NCBI GenBank assembly: GCA_903832475.1
Contig: CAILBQ010000486.1
Location: 1-12,670 of the forward strand
Direction of reading: 5' to 3'
Length of the DNA stretch: 12,670 bases
Source: an uncultured Acidobacteriota bacterium
GTDB lineage: Bacteria; Acidobacteriota; Terriglobia; Terriglobales; Acidobacteriaceae
Part shown: positions 8,008 to 12,670 of the stretch, in pieces
How the letters are laid out: the number at the start of each line of letters is the position of its first letter
How positions within the stretch are numbered: the stretch's first letter is position 1
Notes under the pieces: model-generated
Databases searched by the model: none
Told to the model about the DNA's origin: nothing
The model's input: the letters and a program-made list of their open reading frames with translations, nothing else
Position numbers and translations under genes: made by a program

Positions 8008-8226
8008 TCATAAACCAACCTCAGCATGCTGGAACTTCGTTGTGCGTTGACGTGAACAGGCCAAAGCTCGTTTCCAGCCCGAGAGCGCCTCGAAACGAGC
8101 ATTGGCGATAAAGCGCTCATTGATTCCTTGAGGACGGTCGGCGTTCGATAAGGCGACAGACCAGTTCGGATTTCTCAGATCAAAGTCCGGCCACCCCAGT
8201 TCCAGGGGCGTCCTGTTCACTTCCAT
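8008..8226 (-). pseudogene. Possible coding remnant, unidentified
   Basis: A 72-codon minus-strand frame with ordinary residue composition at its start (PLELGWPDFDLRNPNWSVAL) and codons of coding character. It has no ribosome binding site that I can see, no recognised family, and it is crossed by the inverted repeat at 8060-8106. It may be the residue of a decayed gene or chance. Low certainty. Confidence 0.2.
8060..8106. repeat. Inverted repeat / stem-loop, 15-base arms
   Basis: GCCAAAGCTCGTTTC (8060-8074) and GAAACGAGCATTGGC (8092-8106) are reverse complements except for one base, separated by 17 bases. The stem is much stronger than expected by chance. No T-run follows on either strand, so it is not a classical intrinsic terminator, although it lies between convergent genes. 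A decayed repeat element or an RNA-stabilising 3' structure are other readings. Confidence 0.6.
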
Positions 8227-8267
8227 GCCAAGCGAACATCGCCCTTCAAGCTGAACCGCATCAAAGC

Positions 8268-9044
8268 CTACTGCCGCTGGTAGACCATGACATCAGGCTT
8301 ATCGCGACCGATATAGTGCAAAGTAATGGTTAAAGTCTTCCGATCGGAGGATAGGCCGACGTTCTCGGTACCCGTCACTTTTTCCTTATATTTGTGGGTA
8401 ATCAACAGATTTTGTTCGTCCACCCGACGACCCGACAATGCTGCACCTTGCCCGGCGATGGATCCGTCGGCGGAGTAGTCCTTGTCGTCAAACCTCACAT
8501 TCTGTGTCCGCTGCTGCGAGGGAGTAATGAAGGAGAGGCCGTCGCTTTCATAGGCCTTGACTTCCATCAACAGGGGCGTATTTCTCGTCTCCTTGATGCT
8601 TTGCCAATCACCCGCGAAACCCGATCCTTCGCCGATGCGCTGGTAGACATAATCTAGGCTCAACGTCGAACCGTCGGACCCGAACTCGCGATAATAATCC
8701 GTGAGCATATTGCCGTCACTGGAAAGCTTCCATGTCGCTCTAAGCATCAACCGCCCGTCTTTTTTGCGCTCAACTATCCACGCATCCGGCGCTGCCTGTT
8801 TTGCCGACAGCAGGGTCCCCTCATGGCCCGACTGGAAGGTGCCATCCGCAATGATTGTTTCCGCACCGCCGCCGAAATCAAAGCTGTACTTATTACCGCC
8901 CTGGCTCTGAACCTTCATCTCGTCAGGCGTTCCGCTTCTCGATGAATCGAATCTCCATTGGCCGATAAAGGGGCTCTGCGCAGAGCAAGCAATGCTCGTC
9001 GCAAGGCAAATCACCGTCAGGATTTCAAGAATTCGTTTCAACAC
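8268..9044 (-). CDS. Exported beta-rich protein with two copies of one domain
   Basis: A 258-residue protein of unknown function. Residues 1-23 form a signal peptide (LKRILEILTVICLATSIAC then SAQ); Cys20 does not fit a good lipobox, so cleavage near CSA-Q is more likely than lipidation. The mature part is beta-rich, with the layout of small lipocalin-like proteins that open F-x-G-x-W. Two halves align: FIGQWRFDSSRSGTP (26-40) with FAGDWQSIKETRNTP (143-157), and the ends WKLSSDGNMLT...DYVYQR (105-136) with VGLSSDRKTLT...VMVYQR (229-257), implying an internal duplication. Secreted acidobacterial proteins starting GTWKLN..KS look related, but I cannot name a domain. The start is GTG 9044, chosen because AAAGGAG (9051-9057) is six bases upstream and the signal peptide begins there. 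It is convergent with the permease and has no partner gene. Confidence 0.8.
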   Translation of the reverse strand: MLKRILEILTVICLATSIACSAQSPFIGQWRFDSSRSGTPDEMKVQSQGGNKYSFDFGGGAETIIADGTFQSGHEGTLLSAKQAAPDAWIVERKKDGRLMLRATWKLSSDGNMLTDYYREFGSDGSTLSLDYVYQRIGEGSGFAGDWQSIKETRNTPLLMEVKAYESDGLSFITPSQQRTQNVRFDDKDYSADGSIAGQGAALSGRRVDEQNLLITHKYKEKVTGTENVGLSSDRKTLTITLHYIGRDKPDVMVYQRQ

Positions 9045-9050
9045 TTGCGT

Positions 9051-9057
9051 CTCCTTT
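9051..9057 (-). promoter_or_regulatory. Ribosome binding site that sets a GTG start
   Basis: AAAGGAG on the minus strand, then ACGCAA, then GTG (9044). The frame is open up to 9251, but the extra upstream residues are cysteine-rich, have no coding character and would bury the signal peptide. Confidence 0.65.
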
Positions 9058-9626
9058 CGCTCTGTACATTTGCACGCCCATGGCCGTTTTGCGAAATGCG
9101 ATGCGCAGGTCCACATCTTGCCAGCAAACCGTTGTTTCGCTGTGCAACCTAAGCCTTTTGAATTTGCGCAGCAGAATCGAGAGATTCCCGCGACATTCAC
9201 CTCGCGCGACCGTTTGTCCAAAAATGGAAACGTCAGCTCAAAATCGAACACCGATCACTGCGAGGCCCTGGCTTCGGGGGTTGACCGGTACGGCCACTCA
9301 GGATTTAACAAAGAACCTCCACGACTGTTCAAGCAACACGCTGAAATGTCTCAGCCATGACTTGATACCAGTCCATGACAAGGGACGATTGAGGCCAAAC
9401 ATGTCCCAATTTTCGAGAACAGGGCGAGTCACTCGACCAGGCCCTGGTACCACCGGATTGCGCTTCGCGGTTGGAATGTGGCCAAATCGGAAGTCGCCCT
9501 CTTCGTCAGCCAGCAGCGAGGCCGCCTGAGTCGCTCTGCTCCAGCAGTGAGAGAAGAACGCTCAAAGAGCCAGCCACACACTGTGCAACTCGGTCCATTC
9601 AGCCAACAAAAACCAAGAGTCAGAAG
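9058..9626. other. Intergenic region without a convincing gene
   Basis: About 570 bases upstream of the duplicated-domain gene and downstream of the S9 peptidase. Open frames exist on both strands but none has a ribosome binding site plus coding-like residue use. I see no tRNA, insertion sequence or long repeat. A perfect 6-1-6 dyad (ACCAGG-C-CCTGGT, 9436-9448) is the only notable local structure; it could be an operator but is too far from either start to assign. Confidence 0.5.
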
Positions 9627-11735
9627 CTACGGCTTCGCCTTCACCCGCGGCGTCAATGCCGCCGGCAGCGCATCCCCCCAGATGTAATGATCGAACCACC
9701 CTTCGTTCTCCTCCATCACCGCCCGCTGCTGCTTCGGCTTGTTGATCGGATGCCCAAACCCGTCATACACCACCATCTTCACCGGCACGCCATGATCTTC
9801 CAGCGCCTGCCTTAGCTCATACGCATTGGCAATCGGCACCCGCCGGTCCGCTCCCCCATGCTGAATCAGCGTCGGCGTCTTCGCCTTCGCAATGTAAGTG
9901 ATCGGCGAAGTCTTCTTATAGATCTCCGCATCCTCCCACGGCGTCGCATGCAGATACTGCGGCGAAAACGGAGTGATGTCCGTGTTCGCGTAGTACGTCA
10001 TCCAGTCCGAAATGCCCGCGCCCACCGACACCGCCTTGAACCGGTCGCTGAACGTCGTAATAAACGCCGAGATATACACGCCCTCGCTCCACCCCATCGA
10101 ACCCACGCGATCCTTGTCCACAAATCCCTGTGCGATCAGCGAATCGACACCCGAGATCACATCCGCATAATCCCCCACGCCAAGATTCCTCACGTTCAGC
10201 GAGCGAAACTTCTCCCCATACCCCGCTGACCCGCGATAGTTCGGCCGCAGAATCAGCGCGCCCTTGGCCACAAATCGCTCCATCGGGTAATAGCGATCCG
10301 CATTGATCATCGGCATATCGATCCCCGTCGGCCCGCCATGAATCACCACCAGCAGCGGGTACTTCTTCGTCGCCACAAAGTCCGCCGGCTTGTACAGCAC
10401 GCCCTCAATCGTCGTCCCATCCCCCGACTTCCACCGCACCACCTCCCGCTTCGCCGTATCGAACCCCGCCAGCTGCTCCCCGGCATGCGTCAGCTTCACC
10501 GGCGCGGCTCCTGCTACTTGGCCCTCATAAATCTCCGCATAAGCATTCGCCCCCGCCCCGCGATACGCCACCCGCTTGAAGTCCTTCGAGAACGTAAACT
10601 GCGCCGCAATCTCCGATCCCGGCGTCTCGATCCTTTTCACTGCCTCGCTCTTCGGATCCAGCAGAAACAGCCCGGACTCCGTCTTCTGCAACGCCGAAAA
10701 ATAAATCCCCTCCGGCGCCCAAATCAGCAGATCCGGATCCTCATCGAAGTTCGCCGTCAACACCCGCGGCGTCCCGCCATTCGCATCCACCACCGCAATC
10801 CTACGATCCGCATAGAAATAAAATTTGCTCCCGTTCGAAGTCACAAACGCAATCTGCGACCCATCCGGAGACCAGTGCGGATCGCCATTCGGTCCCGGCG
10901 TCTCCACAATCTTCTTCACCGAACTGTCCGCCACCGAGACGGTATAAATGGTCTCCGAAAAATCCGAAATCAAATCCGGATCGCGCTGCGCCCCAAACGC
11001 AATCTTGGTCCCATCCGGCGAAAACGCAAATCCATTCACGCTGAACGAATCTCCCTGCGGTCCAGCCAGCGTCAGTCGCTTCGCATCCTCAATCGCCGCC
11101 GTATTCCCTGCCGCGTCTGTTTTAGGAAGATCGACCAGCCACAACTGCGTGCTCTCGTAGTCCGCATGAAAGACGTGATACTCCCCAAAGCTCTCCTTGC
11201 GATCCTTCATCGCCTTCGACTCCGCCGCCTCCGCCGAAATCGCCAGCCGCTTCGAGTCCGGAGCCCACTCAAAATCATTCACCCCGTTCTCCATCTTCGT
11301 CACCTGCTGCGCCTCGCCCCCATCCGCCGGCATCACATACAACTGCGTCTTCCCCTCCTGCGAGTCCCCACCCGCTCCCGACACTTTGATCATGGCCGGC
11401 CGGTTCGAAAGAAACCCAATCCACTTCCCATCCGGCGACCACTTCGCATCCCGACTCGACTTGGCCATCGCCGTCAGCCGATGCGTTTCTCCCGTCGCCA
11501 CATCCGCCACCCACAAGTCGGTCTCAAACGCATTCGCCTCCCAGTCCGTCCGCGTCTGCTCATAGACAACGCGCTTCCCATCCGGCGATATCCGCGGACT
11601 CCCCACACTATGCATCTCCAACGACTGATCAATCGTCGGCACCCGCGTCGGCACAGTGGTTTGCGCATACACAGGCAGAACAAGAGTTCCAGCAAGCAGA
11701 AAGAGAGTCAGAAATTTCGAAGCATGAGGACGCAA
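9627..11735 (-). CDS. Secreted S9-family peptidase (prolyl oligopeptidase / acylaminoacyl-peptidase type)
   Basis: A 702-residue serine peptidase, probably periplasmic, that should cleave short peptides (dipeptidyl- or acylaminoacyl-peptidase type). Residues 1-22 are a signal peptide ending VYA-Q. A beta-propeller (about 35-420) carries repeated PD40-type motifs: SPRISPDGKRVVYE, DAKWSPDGKWIGFL, DFEWAPDSKRLAIS, GFAFSPDGTKIAFG and DPHWSPDGSQIAFV. The catalytic alpha/beta-hydrolase domain follows, with HGG at 466-468 (oxyanion region), nucleophile Ser550 in GWSEG, Asp630 in HGGADRRVP and His662 in GFGHP; the 32-residue Asp-His gap fits the family. The residues after the nucleophile are Glu-Gly-Val rather than the more usual Tyr-Gly-Gly, which is unusual but leaves the triad intact. 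The start is TTG 11735, supported by AAGGAG at 11742-11747 and the signal peptide; an in-frame start at 11861 would bury it. Strongly C-ending codons. It appears to be a single-gene unit. Confidence 0.92.
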   Translation of the reverse strand: MRPHASKFLTLFLLAGTLVLPVYAQTTVPTRVPTIDQSLEMHSVGSPRISPDGKRVVYEQTRTDWEANAFETDLWVADVATGETHRLTAMAKSSRDAKWSPDGKWIGFLSNRPAMIKVSGAGGDSQEGKTQLYVMPADGGEAQQVTKMENGVNDFEWAPDSKRLAISAEAAESKAMKDRKESFGEYHVFHADYESTQLWLVDLPKTDAAGNTAAIEDAKRLTLAGPQGDSFSVNGFAFSPDGTKIAFGAQRDPDLISDFSETIYTVSVADSSVKKIVETPGPNGDPHWSPDGSQIAFVTSNGSKFYFYADRRIAVVDANGGTPRVLTANFDEDPDLLIWAPEGIYFSALQKTESGLFLLDPKSEAVKRIETPGSEIAAQFTFSKDFKRVAYRGAGANAYAEIYEGQVAGAAPVKLTHAGEQLAGFDTAKREVVRWKSGDGTTIEGVLYKPADFVATKKYPLLVVIHGGPTGIDMPMINADRYYPMERFVAKGALILRPNYRGSAGYGEKFRSLNVRNLGVGDYADVISGVDSLIAQGFVDKDRVGSMGWSEGVYISAFITTFSDRFKAVSVGAGISDWMTYYANTDITPFSPQYLHATPWEDAEIYKKTSPITYIAKAKTPTLIQHGGADRRVPIANAYELRQALEDHGVPVKMVVYDGFGHPINKPKQQRAVMEENEGWFDHYIWGDALPAALTPRVKAKP

Positions 11736-11741
11736 GGCATT

Positions 11742-11747
11742 CTCCTT
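11742..11747 (-). promoter_or_regulatory. Ribosome binding site that sets a TTG start
   Basis: AAGGAG on the minus strand followed by AATGCC and the TTG at 11735. No ATG or GTG lies at a suitable distance, and the predicted signal peptide begins exactly here. Confidence 0.6.
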
Positions 11748-11931
11748 GAGAAGGACAGTGAGCGCAGTATATCTCCATCGTCCTGTTAACCCGTTCCCGC
11801 CGCCGTTAATGGAATAGCTGGCGCCTACATGCCCACCCCTATCGATCACCAGACTCCTCAAGCGCCCATCCCACCACAGAGCTACACCAATCAGTTTTCA
11901 TTTCGGCTAGTATGATGCCGAGGGGAAGTCG

Positions 11932-12453
11932 ATGCTTGAGGCGTGGGCTGGAAGACTTAAATTGCAAAGAAACACGGACAGCATTCAGGTCTTGCTTCCG
12001 AAGCGATTCAACGGGGACGCCGTACCCGTATTGATCTTTGGGGTTTCTATCTCTGTGATGATCGAATTTATACTGGACTCGTTGATCAGAGGGACGAAAT
12101 TAGACCTGTGGGGAATTCTCTGGACAGCCCTGTCCATGGCAGCCGGCGTTTTCGCCCTGAACTTTTCGACGCGGACCATCCTTACCCTTACGTCTGACGA
12201 GCTGTCACAAACTAAAACCATTTTCGGAATACCGCTCAGGAAACAAACTCGCCGCAACGACCAAATCCACGGCCTCCGCAAGAACGTTCTCATTTCTGAA
12301 TGGACTGGCAAGGATCTAACAAACAAGACAGTGGTGGAGATAAATCAGAGCGGCTCTTACCGCCCACTCGTCGCAGGGCTTACAGACGCTGAGTCAGACA
12401 CCCTAATCGCAGGGATGATGGCAGTTTATCCGTTCCCCTATGACACGCCTTAA
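11932..12453 (+). CDS. Small two-helix membrane protein with possible PH-like tail
   Basis: A 173-residue protein of unknown function. A short polar N-terminal part (1-29) is followed by two membrane helices at about 31-52 and 58-78, separated by a tight charged turn (IRGTKLDLW), so both ends probably face the cytoplasm. The C-terminal 95 residues begin with TRTILTLTSDELSQTKTIFG and IPLRKQTRRNDQIHGLR, a strand pattern resembling bacterial PH-like domains that follow paired helices; this is a resemblance only. There are no catalytic motifs. The start ATG has AGGGGA (11921-11926) five bases upstream. TATGAT at 11911-11916 resembles a -10 box, but a start from it would leave almost no leader and I see no matching -35. 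The gene is divergent from the S9 peptidase, and its codon use is far less C-ending than that neighbour, which may hint at a different origin. Confidence 0.7.
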   Translation: MLEAWAGRLKLQRNTDSIQVLLPKRFNGDAVPVLIFGVSISVMIEFILDSLIRGTKLDLWGILWTALSMAAGVFALNFSTRTILTLTSDELSQTKTIFGIPLRKQTRRNDQIHGLRKNVLISEWTGKDLTNKTVVEINQSGSYRPLVAGLTDAESDTLIAGMMAVYPFPYDTP

Positions 12454-12660
12454 AGTCCCGCGACTAAGCATGTACTGAGCTTCTCTTCCGCACTCCGCGC
12501 AATCACAACCATCGTGCGCGCTCTGGACTACGTAATCGCCGAGGCCGCGCACAATCGCGCCACCGCCGCCGCCAACGACCGCTTCCTGAAAAGCGGCATC
12601 GCGATTCACGACGCGTTCGCCAGCCTCACTGAACAGCTTTGTAACAGGGCACGACTTTAG
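12454..12660 (+). pseudogene. Short coding-like stretch in frame after the preceding stop
   Basis: Immediately after the TAA at 12451-12453 the same frame stays open for 68 codons to TAG 12658-12660. From about 12481 it has strong C/G-ending third positions and a helix-like residue pattern (ALRAITTIVRALDYVIAEAA), as in a real gene. There is no ATG; GTG at 12514 is the only candidate start and lacks a clear ribosome binding site. The last codons and the stop come from the palindrome at 12648-12667. It could be a gene remnant, a truncated end, or a small protein. I do not recognise a family. Confidence 0.3.
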
Positions 12661-12667
12661 TCGTGCC
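12648..12667. repeat. Short GC-rich palindrome, REP-like
   Basis: GGCACGACT (12648-12656), TT, AGTCGTGCC (12659-12667): a perfect 9-base inverted repeat at the window edge, lying at the end of the preceding coding-like stretch. Palindromes of this appearance at gene ends recall dispersed repeats of acidobacterial genomes, but only one copy is in this window, so repeat status is inferred. It could also act as a transcription stop or mRNA-stabilising hairpin. Confidence 0.5.
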
Positions 12668-12670
12668 GCA

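Larger units (their letters stand above)
7917..8267. other. Intergenic gap with a stem-loop and a possible decayed reading frame
   Basis: Lies between the ends of two convergent genes. It contains the stem-loop at 8060-8106 and, on the minus strand, an open stretch at 8008-8226 (both listed separately). No RNA gene or intact insertion sequence is seen. Confidence 0.5.

Noticed and set aside
8985..8990. Lipoprotein signal at Cys20 of the duplicated-domain protein
   Set aside because: The residues before the Cys (Ser-Ile-Ala) are a poor lipobox; ordinary signal peptidase cleavage fits as well or better.
9045..9251. N-terminal extension of the duplicated-domain protein to 9251
   Set aside because: A good ribosome binding site and signal peptide place the start at 9044; the extension is cysteine-rich and not coding-like.
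10338..11789. 483-codon open frame on the plus strand opposite the S9 peptidase
   Set aside because: Arg/His/Pro-rich translation typical of an antisense shadow of a GC-rich gene; the peptidase motifs on the other strand are unambiguous.
1..12670. tRNA, rRNA, CRISPR array, insertion sequence, prophage or toxin-antitoxin pair
   Set aside because: Looked for in all gaps by eye; no cloverleaf, spaced direct repeats, transposase motif or paired small genes were found. A tRNA scan and IS search would settle it.

Overview
The window reads as chromosomal DNA of an Acidobacteriota bacterium, most likely class Terriglobia (Acidobacteriaceae-like). The reasons are the PadR regulator coupled to an 875-residue duplicated MacB/FtsX-type permease with no ATPase (the acidobacterial 'ADOP' arrangement), the strong C/G-ending codon bias of several genes, a secreted prolyl-oligopeptidase-like peptidase of a kind common in that group, and a short GC-rich palindrome at the right end. 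This assignment is inferred from gene style; there is no rRNA, tRNA or other phylogenetic marker here.

Layout, left to right. (1) 3-968 (+): 3' part of a probable outer-membrane beta-barrel protein, cut by the window edge. (2) 1040-2005 (-): an arginase with a complete set of metal ligands, convergent with gene 1. (3) 2437-4776 (+): a membrane-anchored diguanylate cyclase with a large periplasmic region built of OB-like units, one transmembrane helix, a coiled coil, and a GGDEF domain with intact active and inhibitory sites. (4) 4927-5292 and 5289-7916 (+): a PadR repressor overlapping by ATGA a duplicated orphan ABC permease; a nested palindrome lies just before the PadR start. (5) 7917-8267: a gap holding a strong stem-loop and a possible decayed reading frame. 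(6) 8268-9044 (-): an exported beta-rich protein made of two diverged copies of one domain. (7) 9045-9626: a 582-bp gap with no convincing gene. (8) 9627-11735 (-): a secreted S9-family peptidase (beta-propeller plus alpha/beta hydrolase) starting with TTG. (9) 11932-12453 (+): a small two-helix membrane protein with a possible PH-like tail, followed by a short coding-like stretch that runs into a palindrome at the window end.

The only clear functional unit is PadR-permease: overlapping, so co-translated, and probably autoregulated through the palindrome. The other genes look like independent single-gene transcription units: nitrogen metabolism (arginase), c-di-GMP signalling, and envelope proteins or peptide scavenging. 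I found no mobile element, CRISPR array, phage gene or recognised defence system. The most notable unexplained items are the nested PadR operator/hairpin, the repeated OB-like sensor region of the cyclase, the internally duplicated secreted protein, and the two palindromes lying next to apparent gene remnants.
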